Shown here: piece after piece, positions 54,880-64,000 of the stretch
How positions within the stretch are numbered: position 1 is the stretch's first letter
Layout of the letters: each line of letters opens with the position of its first letter
Program-made: the position numbers and the translations under genes
Source: Microbispora siamensis
Lineage (GTDB): Bacteria > Actinomycetota > Actinomycetes > Streptosporangiales > Streptosporangiaceae
Assembly: GCF_016863095.1 (NCBI RefSeq)
Contig: NZ_BOOF01000003.1
Span: forward strand, 124,001 to 188,000
Reading direction: 5' to 3'
DNA length: 64,000 nucleotides
Notes under the pieces: generated by a model
Databases searched by the model: none
Told to the model about the DNA's origin: nothing
Seen by the model: the letters and a program-made list of their open reading frames with translations, nothing else

Positions 54880-56283
54880 TCAGACGGTCTCGACGGGCTT
54901 GGCCACCCGGTCCAGTTCCGCGTACAGGTCGGCGAAGACCCGGGCGTGCAGGATCGTGCCGTCGCCGGTGTGCTCCAGTGACAGGACCTCGCCCTCGCTG
55001 TGCGCCCGCGCGATCAGGTCGCCCCTGTCATACGGCACCAGCAGCCTGACCTCGTGGTCGAGACGGGGAAGCTCCCGCTCGATCATGGACATCAGGTCGC
55101 CGATCCCGGCCCCGGTGCGGGCGGAGACGACGATGCTGTGCCGCTCCTTCATCGTCAGCCGGGTCAGCACGACGGGGTCGGCGGCGTCGGCCTTGTTGAC
55201 GACCACGATCTCCGGGATGTCCCGCGCGCCCTCGATCTCGGCCAGCACCTCGCGGACGGCCGCGATCTGCGACTCCGGGTCGGGGTGCGACCCGTCCACC
55301 ACGTGGAGGATCAGGTCGGCGTCCCCCACCTCCTCCAGCGTCGAGCGGAACGCCTCGACGAGCTGGTGGGGCAGGTGGCGTACGAAACCGACCGTGTCGG
55401 CCAGCGTGAACAGGCGGCCCTCGGGCGTGCGGGCCTTGCGCACGGTCGGGTCGAGGGTCGCGAACAGCGCGTCCTCGACCAGCACGCCCGCGCCGGTCAG
55501 CCGGTTGAGCAGCGACGACTTGCCGGCGTTGGTGTATCCGGCGATCGCCACGGCCGGCACCTCGCGGGCCTGCCGCCGGTGCCGCATGGTCTGCCGGGCG
55601 GTCGACATCTCCTTGATCTGCCGCCGCAGCTTGGCCATCCGCTCGCGGATCCGCCGCCGGTCCAGCTCGATCTTGGTCTCGCCGGGGCCGCGGCCGCCGA
55701 TGCCGACGCCGCCGGCGGCGCGGCCGCCGACCTGGCGGGACAGGTTGCCACCCCAGCCGCGCAGGCGGGGCAGCAGGTACTGCAGCTGCGCCAGCTCGAC
55801 CTGCGCCTTGCCCTCGCGGCTCTTGGCGTGCTGCGCGAAGATGTCGAGGATCAGCGCGGTCCGGTCGATGACCTTGACCTTCACGACCTCTTCGAGCTGG
55901 CGGAGCTGGCCGGGGGTCAGCTCGCCGTCGCAGATCACGGTGTCGGCGCCGCTGGCGGCCACGATGTCCCGCAGCTCGACCGCCTTGCCCGATCCGATGT
56001 AGGTGGCGGGGTCGGGCCGGTCGCGACGCTGGATCAGACCCTCCAGCACCTGCGATCCGGCGGTCTCGGCCAGCAGCTTCAGCTCCTGCAGCGAGTTCTC
56101 CGCGTCCAGTGCGGTGCCGCCCGCCCAGACGCCGACCAGGACGACCCGCTCCAGCCGGAGCTGCCGATACTCGACTTCGGTGATGTCTTCGAGCTCTGTC
56201 GACAGACCCGCTACGCGGCGGAGCGCCTGGCGCTCTTCCAGTTCGTAATCGCCCACGGCGAGGTCTTCGGGCTCGTTTCGCAT
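54880..56283 (-). CDS. hflX: GTPase HflX
   Basis: 467 residues from ATG 56283 (MRNEPEDLAVG); ATG 56292 is also in frame, and AGAG lies 9 nt before the chosen start. The N-terminal HflX domain (LVGVWAGGTALDAENSLQEL, PATYIGSGKAVEL) is followed by a helical linker (GPGETKIELDRRRI) and G domain: G1 GYTNAGKSS, G3 DTVGFVRHLP, G4 NKADAAD. It binds 50S subunits and splits stalled or heat-damaged ribosomes. Confidence 0.95.
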   Translation of the reverse strand: MRNEPEDLAVGDYELEERQALRRVAGLSTELEDITEVEYRQLRLERVVLVGVWAGGTALDAENSLQELKLLAETAGSQVLEGLIQRRDRPDPATYIGSGKAVELRDIVAASGADTVICDGELTPGQLRQLEEVVKVKVIDRTALILDIFAQHAKSREGKAQVELAQLQYLLPRLRGWGGNLSRQVGGRAAGGVGIGGRGPGETKIELDRRRIRERMAKLRRQIKEMSTARQTMRHRRQAREVPAVAIAGYTNAGKSSLLNRLTGAGVLVEDALFATLDPTVRKARTPEGRLFTLADTVGFVRHLPHQLVEAFRSTLEEVGDADLILHVVDGSHPDPESQIAAVREVLAEIEGARDIPEIVVVNKADAADPVVLTRLTMKERHSIVVSARTGAGIGDLMSMIERELPRLDHEVRLLVPYDRGDLIARAHSEGEVLSLEHTGDGTILHARVFADLYAELDRVAKPVETV

Positions 56284-56418
56284 ATATGTCATCTCTACTA
56301 GACAGAACAGTCGGACACCCCGATGCCTTCCCGGCCCCCGGATGCCTTCCGTCGATGGTGACACGACCCCCGGGACGTGCGCACTCCCTTATGCGCTCAG
56401 TTCTTTACGGCGCAGTTC

Positions 56419-59400
56419 TTACGGGCGCAGTTCGGCGAGGAGTCGCGCGCTCTGCTCCGCCCAGTAGTCCAGCCCCAGGCGGAGGTGGATCTCGTGGGCC
56501 CGTCGGGCGTGATCGAGGGCCCGTTCCCGGTCGCCCATCGCCGCCGACAGCATCGCCAGCGCCTGGTGGATGGCGCCCCAGCCGGCCGTGCCGTGGCCGT
56601 GCAGGGCCAGCCGGTCCCCGTACGGCGCCAGCCTGTCGTACAGGCCCGAGGGATCGGGGACGCCGAGCCGAGCCGCCACGTACGACCAGATGACGGCGAC
56701 GAACTCCCCCGACCAGTCATCGGGAATCGTCGTGCCCCATCGGGCGATCAGGCTCCTGGCCAGCTCGCGATCGCCCACGTCGAGCGCCGCGAGCACGGCT
56801 ATGGGACGTAGCGGGTCGTTCCGCGGCTGCGACGCCGCCGTGACGACCTCCTCGAGGATGTCGGCGACCCTGCCCTGTCCCCGCCGGCAGGTGTAGAGCA
56901 TGGTCGTCCGCACGACGCCCAGGCCCCACATGCTGCTGTCGCCGAAGACCTCGCCGAGCTCGCCGACGAGGTCTTCGACCTCGTCCCAGCGGCCCTCCAG
57001 GGTCAGCCGCGCGGCCTGGGCGATGCGCACCATGGCCGTCAGCTCAGGGCTTCTGACCTCCTGCAGCAGATGCTCGGCGCGGGCCAGATCCCGGTCCCAT
57101 TCGGCCAGCTCCCCCACCCTGAACAGGCACGACATCCGGCGTACCCGGGCCACGATCTCAGCCGCGGCGGGAAGATCGGGCACCGCGAGCATCTCCTCGG
57201 CGGCGCGGAGGCGCTCGTTCTCCCGCTCCGGCACCCAGGACGCGATCATGTAGTTGTTGAGCACCTGGAGGAGCAGGGCGGGGTCGCCTATCCTCCGGGC
57301 GATCTCCACGGCCTCCACCACCATCGCCTCGCCCTCCGCCCGGCGGGGCCCGTAGTTGAGCTCGATGCCGAGAGTGCCGAGCAGTGCCGCCCGGTGGGCG
57401 TCGTCCAGCGGGCCCGCCAGCAGGTTCTCGAGGAGGGCGACCGTGTGGTCGTCGACCACTCCGTACGATCGCCAGTTCCAGACGCTGAGCGTGCCGAACA
57501 CCGTCAAGGCCTCCACCAGGGCCACCCGGTCGCCCGTGCCCTCCGCCAGCTCGATGGCCTCCTCGAGTGCCGCCTGTGCCCGCGCGGCGTCCCCGACGAC
57601 GCGCAGCGACCGGCCCAGTTCGATCAGCAGGCGGCACCGCCTGGCCGGGTCGCGCGTGCCGAGGGCGAGCAGCGCCTTGTCCCACAGCTCGACCGCCTCG
57701 TCGTACGCGCGCTGCGCGGTCGCCTTCCTGGCCGCCCTCGCGGCGTAGTCGACGGCCTTGCCGGCTCCCCCGACCCGGGCGGCCATGGCGAAGTGGTGGG
57801 CGAGGACGGGCAGGCGCGCCGTCCCGTCGCCACCGGGGAGCGACGCAGGCGGCGCCGTCGGCAGGGACTCCAGGGCCTCCGCCACGCACAGGTGGAGCCT
57901 GGCCTTCTCCAGGCGGCCGAGCCCCGCGTAGAGCGCGTCCCGCACCAGGGCGTGCGAGAAGCGGTAGTCGAAGCCTCCCGGCGCCTCGGCGAGGATGCCG
58001 ACGGCGACGGCGGGCTCGAGCAGCGACATCACCTCCTCGGCGGGGGTCTCCGTCAGCGCCTCCAGCACGTCGAGGCTGACGTCGCGGCCCAGGACGGCGG
58101 CGCGGCGCAGCAGGTCCCTGGTGGGATCGGGCAGCCGCGCGACCCTCCGCCCGATGACCTCCATGACGCCTTCGGGCACGCCCAGCGACGCGGCGTCGAG
58201 CCGGTGCTCGCTGCCGAGCAGCCGCAGCAGTTCGCCGAGATAGAAGGGGTTGCCGCCGGTGCGCAGGTAGAGCACCTCGGCGAGCGCCGGGTCGGTCAGG
58301 TCGTGCCGCCGCAGGAACGCGCCGACCTCCTCCGCGGTGAACGGCGCGAGGGCGAGCCGTTCGGTGCCGGGCTCGCGGGTGAGGGCGGCGAGGGTGTCGC
58401 GCAGCCGCTCGGCCTCCCTGCCCGGCTCCGGCCGTACGGTGGCGAGGACCAGCACGGGCCTGCGGTGCAACTCGGCCGCGAGGAAGGCGAGCAGCCGCAG
58501 CGAGGCGGCGTCCGCCGCGTGGAGGTCGTCCAGCACCACCATCGTCGGCGTGCCCGACCCGGCGAGCGCGGCCAGCACGCCCTCGTACAGCTCGAAGAGC
58601 GCGGCCTCCGGGTCGGCGGCGGCGTCGCCCTCGCCCGCGAGGAGCCGCGCCGCGGCCCGGCCCCGGTCCCCCAGCTCGCGCAGCGCCTGCAGCCAGGGCC
58701 AGAACGGCGGGGCGGCCTCGGCCTCCACGCAGCGGCCCCAGACGACCGTGACGCCGCGCGCCTCGGCCTCCTCTGCGGCGATCTGGGCCAGCCTGGTCTT
58801 GCCGATTCCCGGCTCACCGGTCACCAGCAGCACGCCGCCGCGGCCCCGCCGTACGGCGCCGAGCCGTTCGCCGAAACGGGCGAGTTCGCGCTCGCGCGCG
58901 ACGAGGGCCGCGGACGGCGGCTCGGCCGCGGAAAGGGACCGCTCCTCGGCGGGCGGGGCGGCCGGGCGCGCGACGGCGGGCGCTTCCAGGGGCGCGGGCG
59001 CGTCCAGGGCCGGCGACTGCTCCAGCACGGCCTGCTCCAGCCGCCGCAGCTCGGGGCCGGGCTGCAGGCCCATCTCCTCGGCGAGCAGGGTCCGCACCCG
59101 GCGCAGCGCGCCGAGCGCGTCGGTCTGCCTGCCCGACCGGTAGAGGGCGAGGACGAGCAGGCTCCACAGCCGCTCGCGGTACGGGTACGCCTCGACCAGC
59201 CGCTCCAGGTCGGCCACGCAGGAGGGCCCGTCGCCCACGGCGAGCCTGGCCTCGAACCGGTCCTCGACCGCCACCGCCCGCAGCTCGGCCAGGCGCGCGA
59301 TGGCGGGCTGGGCGAACTCGTAGGCCGCGAACTCGGCGAGCGGCTCGCCCCGCCACGTCTCCAGCGCCCGGTCGGTCAGCGTGAGCACCTCGGCGTACTC

Positions 59401-59775
59401 ACGCCGGGCGAGCGCCCTGCGGCCGTCCTCCACACAGGAGACGAAACGCGCGAGGTCGACCTGACCGGGCGCGACGGACAGCAGGTAGCCCGGCTCTCGG
59501 GTGAGCAGCACGGCCGGGGGCGTGCGCGGCCGGCGTCCCGGTTCCAGCACCTTGCGGAGGTTGGAGACGTACGACTGCAGCGTGGCGGTGGCGCTGGAGG
59601 GGGGCTCGTCCGCCCACAGCTCGTCGATCAGCCGGTCGAGGGAGACGATCCTGCCGGGTTCCAGGGCGAGGACGGCGAGCACCGCCCGCTGCTTGCGCGG
59701 CCCGAGGTCGATGACGCGGCCGTCGCCGCCGGTGACCTCGAAGGGGCCGAGCAGCCGGAAGGACAGCGAGTTCAT
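56419..59775 (-). CDS. AfsR/SARP-type BTAD-AAA transcriptional regulator
   Basis: 1118 residues from ATG 59775 (MNSLSFRLLGPFEVTGGDG). Order: OmpR-like winged helix (about 1-95, PRKQRAVLAVLAL), BTAD (about 100-245), then an AAA/NB-ARC-like ATPase (VTGEPGIGKTRLA Walker A near 345; MVVLDDLHAAD Walker B), and a TPR-rich C-terminal half. There is no LuxR C-terminal helix. It is a SARP-type activator, usually for secondary metabolism or a nearby operon. Divergent from the FAD oxidoreductase gene; the promoter region has 11-bp-period repeats. Confidence 0.9.
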   Translation of the reverse strand: MNSLSFRLLGPFEVTGGDGRVIDLGPRKQRAVLAVLALEPGRIVSLDRLIDELWADEPPSSATATLQSYVSNLRKVLEPGRRPRTPPAVLLTREPGYLLSVAPGQVDLARFVSCVEDGRRALARREYAEVLTLTDRALETWRGEPLAEFAAYEFAQPAIARLAELRAVAVEDRFEARLAVGDGPSCVADLERLVEAYPYRERLWSLLVLALYRSGRQTDALGALRRVRTLLAEEMGLQPGPELRRLEQAVLEQSPALDAPAPLEAPAVARPAAPPAEERSLSAAEPPSAALVARERELARFGERLGAVRRGRGGVLLVTGEPGIGKTRLAQIAAEEAEARGVTVVWGRCVEAEAAPPFWPWLQALRELGDRGRAAARLLAGEGDAAADPEAALFELYEGVLAALAGSGTPTMVVLDDLHAADAASLRLLAFLAAELHRRPVLVLATVRPEPGREAERLRDTLAALTREPGTERLALAPFTAEEVGAFLRRHDLTDPALAEVLYLRTGGNPFYLGELLRLLGSEHRLDAASLGVPEGVMEVIGRRVARLPDPTRDLLRRAAVLGRDVSLDVLEALTETPAEEVMSLLEPAVAVGILAEAPGGFDYRFSHALVRDALYAGLGRLEKARLHLCVAEALESLPTAPPASLPGGDGTARLPVLAHHFAMAARVGGAGKAVDYAARAARKATAQRAYDEAVELWDKALLALGTRDPARRCRLLIELGRSLRVVGDAARAQAALEEAIELAEGTGDRVALVEALTVFGTLSVWNWRSYGVVDDHTVALLENLLAGPLDDAHRAALLGTLGIELNYGPRRAEGEAMVVEAVEIARRIGDPALLLQVLNNYMIASWVPERENERLRAAEEMLAVPDLPAAAEIVARVRRMSCLFRVGELAEWDRDLARAEHLLQEVRSPELTAMVRIAQAARLTLEGRWDEVEDLVGELGEVFGDSSMWGLGVVRTTMLYTCRRGQGRVADILEEVVTAASQPRNDPLRPIAVLAALDVGDRELARSLIARWGTTIPDDWSGEFVAVIWSYVAARLGVPDPSGLYDRLAPYGDRLALHGHGTAGWGAIHQALAMLSAAMGDRERALDHARRAHEIHLRLGLDYWAEQSARLLAELRP

Positions 59776-59836
59776 GACCGAAAACCCCTCTGATCGCTGC
59801 GGCAAGCGTAGAGCCGGGACGAGCCCTACCGGAACG

Positions 59837-59869
59837 GTCCACTTGTGGGCCACTTGGACGGTCTCCAAG
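59837..59869. promoter_or_regulatory. Direct repeats with 11-bp period (SARP-site candidate)
   Basis: CCACTTG occurs at 59839-59845 and 59850-59856, an 11-bp period, with a weaker third unit at about 59861-59867. SARP regulators bind heptamer repeats with this spacing. On the minus strand TAGGGC begins 8 bp beyond the last repeat, the spacing known for SARP promoters, which would imply autoregulation; the divergent oxidoreductase gene could also be a target. Confidence 0.5.
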
Positions 59870-59945
59870 CCGCGCCCATGCCCGCTCCGATCCCCGTGCT
59901 CCACGGTGGTCCCACACGAGGAACCCACGATGGGGAGGAGAAGAG

Positions 59946-61310
59946 ATGGACCAGGTGAAGGCGCTCGGCGCCGATCTCCGCCGGGTGGTGCGCGGCCGGG
60001 TGCTGGTGCGCGGCGACGAGGGCTTCGACGAGAGCCGGCGTCCCTGGGACATGGCCGTCGACCAGCGGGTCGCGGCGGTCGTCGAGGCGCGGGACGCGCA
60101 CGACGTCGCGGCCGTGGTGGGCTACGCGAACCTCGCCGGGCTGCGCGTCGCCACCCAGCCGAACGGGCACGCCCCCGCCGCCTTCGACGACGCGATCCTG
60201 CTGCGCACCACGGCGTTGCGCGGCCTGACCGTACGGCCGGCGGAGCGGGTGGCCCGGGTGGAGGCCGGCGTCTCGTGGGGCGAGGTGCTGACGGCGGCGG
60301 GCGAGCACGGGCTGACGCCCCTGGCGGGCAGCACGGGGGTCGTCAGCGCCACCGGGTTCACCCTGGGCGGGGGCCTGAGCTGGTTCGGGCGCAGGTACGG
60401 CTTCGCCGCCGACAGCGTGCGCGCGTTCGAGGTCGTGAACGCCTCGGGCGAGCACGTGACCGTCACGGCCGGCAGCGACCCCGAGCTGTTCTGGGCGCTG
60501 CGCGGCGGCGGGGGCGACTTCGCGGTGGTGACCGCGATGGAGATCGACCTGCACCCGGCGCCGGTGCTCTACGGCGGGCGGATCCTGTGGCCGGCCAAGC
60601 GGGCCGCGGAGGTCCTGGCCGCCTTCCGCGCCACCACGGCCGAGGCGCCCGAGGAGCTGACGGTCTGGTTCCACCTGCTGCAGTTCCCGCCACTGCCCGA
60701 GCTGCCCGAGCCGCTGCGCGGCCTGTCGGCCGTGACGATCGAGGTCACCCACCTCGGCGACCCGGACGAGGCGCGGGCCCTGCTGCACCGGTTCGACCGG
60801 ATTCCCGAGGCCGTCTTCGACACGCGCGGCCCGATGCCGGTGGCGAACCTCGCGGACGTCTGCGCGGAGCCGACCGACCCGACGCCCGCGCTGCTGCGCT
60901 CGGAGCTGCTCACCGGGCTCGGCGACGCCGAGGCGGCGGCGCTGCTGGCCGCCGCCGGGCCGGGCACCATCGCGCCGCTCGCCTACGTGCAGATCCGTCA
61001 CCTGGGCGGGGCGCTGGCCCGGGTGAACGAGAAGGGCGGGGCCTGCGGCCACATCGCGGAGCCCTACCTGCTGAGCACGCTCGGGGTCCTCGCGGCGCCC
61101 GGCATGGCGGAGGGGATCCGGCGGCGGCAGTCGGCCGTCGCCGACGCGGTGGCGGGGGTCGCGAGCGGCCGCACGCCCTTCACCTTCCTCGGCCACGGGG
61201 AGTCGGCGGCCTCCGCCTTCCCGGCCGGGATCCTGGCCCGCCTCCGGGAGATCAAGCGCCGCCGCGACCCGCACGGCGTGATCCTCGGCAACCACCCCGT
61301 CCTCGGCTGA
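59946..61310 (+). CDS. BBE-type FAD-linked oxidoreductase
   Basis: 454 residues from ATG 59946, with GGGGAGGAG upstream. The FAD-binding type 4 domain shows RVATQPNGHAPAAFDDAIL, VEAGVSWGEVLTAAGEHGL and GGGLSWFGRRYGFAADSV; ELFWALRGGGGDF is classic. The C-terminal BBE motif reads GNHPVLG instead of NPxN-type. His is present in the PNGH position; the second covalent Cys (CxxxG) of berberine-bridge enzymes is absent, so single-site FAD attachment or none is likely. It probably oxidises a sugar, alkaloid or polyketide. It lies between two paralogous regulators. Confidence 0.9.
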   Translation: MDQVKALGADLRRVVRGRVLVRGDEGFDESRRPWDMAVDQRVAAVVEARDAHDVAAVVGYANLAGLRVATQPNGHAPAAFDDAILLRTTALRGLTVRPAERVARVEAGVSWGEVLTAAGEHGLTPLAGSTGVVSATGFTLGGGLSWFGRRYGFAADSVRAFEVVNASGEHVTVTAGSDPELFWALRGGGGDFAVVTAMEIDLHPAPVLYGGRILWPAKRAAEVLAAFRATTAEAPEELTVWFHLLQFPPLPELPEPLRGLSAVTIEVTHLGDPDEARALLHRFDRIPEAVFDTRGPMPVANLADVCAEPTDPTPALLRSELLTGLGDAEAAALLAAAGPGTIAPLAYVQIRHLGGALARVNEKGGACGHIAEPYLLSTLGVLAAPGMAEGIRRRQSAVADAVAGVASGRTPFTFLGHGESAASAFPAGILARLREIKRRRDPHGVILGNHPVLG

Positions 61311-61317
61311 CGGCGGC

Positions 61318-64000
61318 TCATCCCTCCAGTTCGGCGAGGAGCCGCGTGCTCTCCCCCGCCCAGTGGTCCAGCCCCAGGCGCAGATGCGTCTCGTGGGCCC
61401 GGCGCGCGTGGCGCAGGGCGAGCCCGCGCTCGCCCGTGGCGTCCGCCAGCTCGGCCAGGACCAGGTGGGTGGAGCCCCAGCCGGCGCCGCCCATGCCGCT
61501 GACCACGAGCCGTTCCCCGTACGGCGCGAGCCTGCGGTAGAGGGCGGCGGGGTCGGGCACGCCGAGCCGGGCGGCGACGTGGCCCCACACGACGACGAGC
61601 AACTCGGCGGTCCAGTCGTCGCGGATCTCACCGCTCCAGCGCTCCGCCAGCCGCCGGGCGAGCGCGGCGTCGCCCACATCGAGGGCCGCCAGCGCGGCGA
61701 CCGCGCGCAGCGGCACCATGTCGGCGTCGTGCGCCCGGGAAACCAGCCGGTCGGCGATCTCGTCCACCCGGCCCTGCCCGCGGCGGCAGGTGTAGAGGGT
61801 GACCAGGCCGGGGTAGTCCAGCCCCCACATGCTGAACCCGGAGATGAGCGCGGTGAACTCCTCCGCGAGGCGTTCGGCCTCCGCCCAGTCGCCGCGCATC
61901 GTGCGACCGGCGGCCTCGGCGATCCGCGCCATCCCGGTCATCTCGGGACGCTTGATCTCTTCGGCCAGCCGGGCGCAGCGGGCGAGGTCGCGGTCCCATT
62001 CCGCGAACTCGCCCGCCCGCAGCAGGTGCGCCATGCGGAAGACACGGGCGACGGCCTCCGCCGTCGGGTCCAGGGGAAGGGCGAGCATCTCCTCGACCGC
62101 CCGGCGGCGCTCGTCCTCCCGCTCGGAGACCCAGGCGGCCATCACGTAGTTGTTGAGCGAGCGGGCCAGCAGGCGGGGGTCGCCGGTGCGGCGGGCCAGC
62201 CGCACGCCGTCGGCGGCCAGCCGCTCCCCCTCGGCCCGGCGCGGCGAGTAGTACAGCTCCAGGCCCAGGGTGCCCAGCAGGGTGGCCCGCTCCGCGTCGC
62301 CGAGCGGCTCCTCCAGCAGGCCCTCCAGCAGGGCGACGGACTCGTCGTCCACGGCGCCGTAGTGGCGCCAGTTCCACACCGACATGCCGCCGAACACGGT
62401 GACGGCCTCGATCAGCGTCGCGCGCTCGCCGATCGCGGCGGCGAGGCCGATCGCCTCCTCCAGGGCCGACCTCGCCCCGGCGACGTCGCCGACCGCGCGC
62501 AGCGCCTCGCCGCGGCGCACCAGCAGCGCGCTCCGCCGGGCGGGGTCCGCCGGCCCGAGGGCGGCGAGGGCCCTGCCCCACCACTCCACCGCCTCGTCGT
62601 ACGCGCAGCCGGCGGCGGCCTGCCGGGCGGCCAGGACGGCGTACTCCACCGCCTTGGCGGCCCCGCCCGCCCGGGCGGCCGCCACGAAGTGGTGGGCGAG
62701 CACGGACGCCTCGACCCCCGCAAGCGTCTCCAGCGCCTCCCCTGTGCGCAGGTGCAGCCGCGCCGCGCGCACCCGGCCGAGACCCGCGTAGAGGGCGTCG
62801 CGGACGAGGGCGTGCGAGAACCGGTAGTCGAAGCCGGGCGCCTCGACGAGCAGCCCCGTCGCCACGGCCGGTTCGAGCCGCAGCATCACCTCGTCCGCGC
62901 CCACGCCGCAGGCGGCCTCCAGCGCGTCGAGGCTCACCTCGCGGCCGAGTACGGCGGCCGCCTCCAGCAGCGCGCGGGTCTCCTCCGGCAGTCGCGCGAC
63001 GCGGCGGCCGATGACCTCGCGCACCCCCTCTGGCACGCCGACGGAGGCGGCGTCGAGCCGGTGCTCGCTGCCCAGCAGCCGGATCAGCTCGCCCAGATAG
63101 AAGGGGTTGCCCCCGGTGCGCTCGTGGAGCAGCGCGGCGAGCCGTGTGTCCGGCAGGTCGCGCCCGGCCAGGTAGGCGGCCACGTCCTCCCGGGTGAACG
63201 GCGGCAGCGTGAGGCGCTCCGCGCCGCGTTCGCGGGCGAGCACGGCCATCGTGTCGCGCAGTTGCTCGGGGTCGCCGCCCGGCTCCGGACGGATCGTCGC
63301 CAGCACCAGCACCGGCGACCGGTGCAGTTCCCCGGCCGCGAACGCGAGCAGGCGCAGGGACGACGCGTCGGCCCAGTGCAGGTCGTCGAGGACGACGAGC
63401 GCCGGCCCCGCCGCCCGGAGGGCGGCGGCCACCCGCTCGTGCAGCTCGAACAGCGCGGCGCCGGGGTCGCCGCCGGGTGTCCGTCCCGGCGTTCCCCCGG
63501 ACAGGGCGGCCAGCGCGTCCGCCGCGTCCGGGCCGAGGTCGCGCAGCACCCGCAGCCAGGGCCAGAAGGCGGGGGCGCCGGTGTCCTCGGCGCAGCGGCC
63601 CCAGGCGACCGTCATGCCCAGGGCGGCCGCCTCGTCGGCCGCCGCCTCCGCCAGGCGGGACTTGCCGATGCCCGCCTCCCCGGCCACCAGCAGCACGCCG
63701 CCCCGGCCGCGCCGGGCCTCGGCCAGGCGTGCGGCCACGCGTCCGAGCTGCTCGCGCCGGGCGACGAGCCCGTCGTGGACGACAGTTCCCGGCGTGGTCC
63801 CGGGCGGGACGGCCGTCACCGGCGCGGCGGCGGGGGCGAGCAGGGCGGGCCCGGGGCCGTCGAGGTCCGGCGACTGGCCGAAGACGGCCTGCTCGAGCCG
63901 CCGAAGCTCGGGGCCGGGCTCCAGGCCCAGCTCCCCGGCGAGCAGCTCCCTGACCCTGCGCAGCGCGGCGAGGGCGTCGGCCTGCCGTCCGGATCGGTAG
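61318..64000 (-). CDS. Second AfsR/SARP-type regulator (5' part beyond right edge)
   Basis: About 894 residues visible. The frame stays open to base 64000 and the visible N-terminal part (YRSGRQADALAALRRVRELL, GPELRRLEQAVFGQSP) is the end of a BTAD domain, so an OmpR-like domain should follow outside. AAA features: LVAGEAGIGKSRLAE and LVVLDDLHWAD. The C-terminus ends STRLLAELEG, parallel to SARLLAELRP of the 56.4 kb regulator; the two are paralogues over their whole visible length. Ends 7 bp from the FAD oxidoreductase gene. Confidence 0.9.
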   Translation of the reverse strand, partial: YRSGRQADALAALRRVRELLAGELGLEPGPELRRLEQAVFGQSPDLDGPGPALLAPAAAPVTAVPPGTTPGTVVHDGLVARREQLGRVAARLAEARRGRGGVLLVAGEAGIGKSRLAEAAADEAAALGMTVAWGRCAEDTGAPAFWPWLRVLRDLGPDAADALAALSGGTPGRTPGGDPGAALFELHERVAAALRAAGPALVVLDDLHWADASSLRLLAFAAGELHRSPVLVLATIRPEPGGDPEQLRDTMAVLARERGAERLTLPPFTREDVAAYLAGRDLPDTRLAALLHERTGGNPFYLGELIRLLGSEHRLDAASVGVPEGVREVIGRRVARLPEETRALLEAAAVLGREVSLDALEAACGVGADEVMLRLEPAVATGLLVEAPGFDYRFSHALVRDALYAGLGRVRAARLHLRTGEALETLAGVEASVLAHHFVAAARAGGAAKAVEYAVLAARQAAAGCAYDEAVEWWGRALAALGPADPARRSALLVRRGEALRAVGDVAGARSALEEAIGLAAAIGERATLIEAVTVFGGMSVWNWRHYGAVDDESVALLEGLLEEPLGDAERATLLGTLGLELYYSPRRAEGERLAADGVRLARRTGDPRLLARSLNNYVMAAWVSEREDERRRAVEEMLALPLDPTAEAVARVFRMAHLLRAGEFAEWDRDLARCARLAEEIKRPEMTGMARIAEAAGRTMRGDWAEAERLAEEFTALISGFSMWGLDYPGLVTLYTCRRGQGRVDEIADRLVSRAHDADMVPLRAVAALAALDVGDAALARRLAERWSGEIRDDWTAELLVVVWGHVAARLGVPDPAALYRRLAPYGERLVVSGMGGAGWGSTHLVLAELADATGERGLALRHARRAHETHLRLGLDHWAGESTRLLAELEG

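Overview
The window is a 64 kb piece of chromosome from a very GC-rich actinomycete. Nearly every codon ends in G or C, GTG and TTG starts are frequent, and many neighbouring genes overlap by 4 nt (ATGA/GTGA). The block HIT-phoH-ybeY-corC-cytidine-deaminase-like-era, the block rsmE-dnaJ-hrcA-DUF3097-hemW-lepA-rpsT-holA-comEC-comEA-degV, the urease cluster without ureE, the secreted GH18 enzymes and the AfsR-type regulators suggest a filamentous actinomycete. Streptosporangiaceae or a close relative is my inference; no rRNA gene is present to prove it.

Layout. 0-9.4 kb is accessory: a GNAT acetyltransferase cut by the left edge, a secreted DUF1579-like protein, a two-component system whose kinase carries a second, degenerate phosphoacceptor domain, a small membrane protein with an NmrA-like protein, an ECF sigma factor with a SnoaL-like tail next to a tandem NTF2-like protein, and an OmpA-domain lipoprotein. 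9.6-19.4 kb is a nitrogen module: urtABCDE (urea ABC importer, minus strand) diverges from ureABCFGD (urease, plus strand) across an intergenic region holding a four-half-site GlnR-like box. 19.4-33.9 kb is mostly housekeeping: era, a cytidine-deaminase-like remnant, corC-like, ybeY, phoH, HIT, a sigma/membrane-protein pair, a PAF-acetylhydrolase-like hydrolase, rsmE, dnaJ, hrcA (with CIRCE), DUF3097 and hemW. Between HIT and phoH lies an 84-nt dyad that pairs much better as minus-strand RNA.

34-38.5 kb is accessory: a secreted GH18 chitinase whose last 194 bp are repeated exactly 1455 bp downstream, enclosing an AT-richer island with a DUF3592-like gene and what looks like the start of an integrative-element operon. 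38.6-53.2 kb returns to conserved genes (lepA, rpsT, holA, comEC, comEA, degV), interrupted by a GH18-like exoprotein, a MarR/MFS pair, and an SDR-SDR-Atu4866-like operon facing an XRE regulator across a perfect 33-bp palindrome. 53.2-56.3 kb has hutI and hflX separated by an AT-richer gap with a possible 45-codon gene. 56.4-64 kb carries two paralogous AfsR-like BTAD/AAA regulators flanking a BBE-type FAD oxidoreductase; an 11-bp-period direct repeat lies in the promoter between the first regulator and the oxidoreductase. The second regulator runs off the right edge.

Taken together, the urt/ure module imports urea and hydrolyses it to ammonia and CO2, probably under nitrogen-limitation control. 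The hrcA-dnaJ-rsmE group is a heat-shock operon. The most unusual items are the structured element between HIT and phoH, the duplicated chitinase 3' end with its island, the double-module kinase, and several perfect operator-like palindromes. No tRNA, rRNA, CRISPR array or intact insertion sequence was seen.
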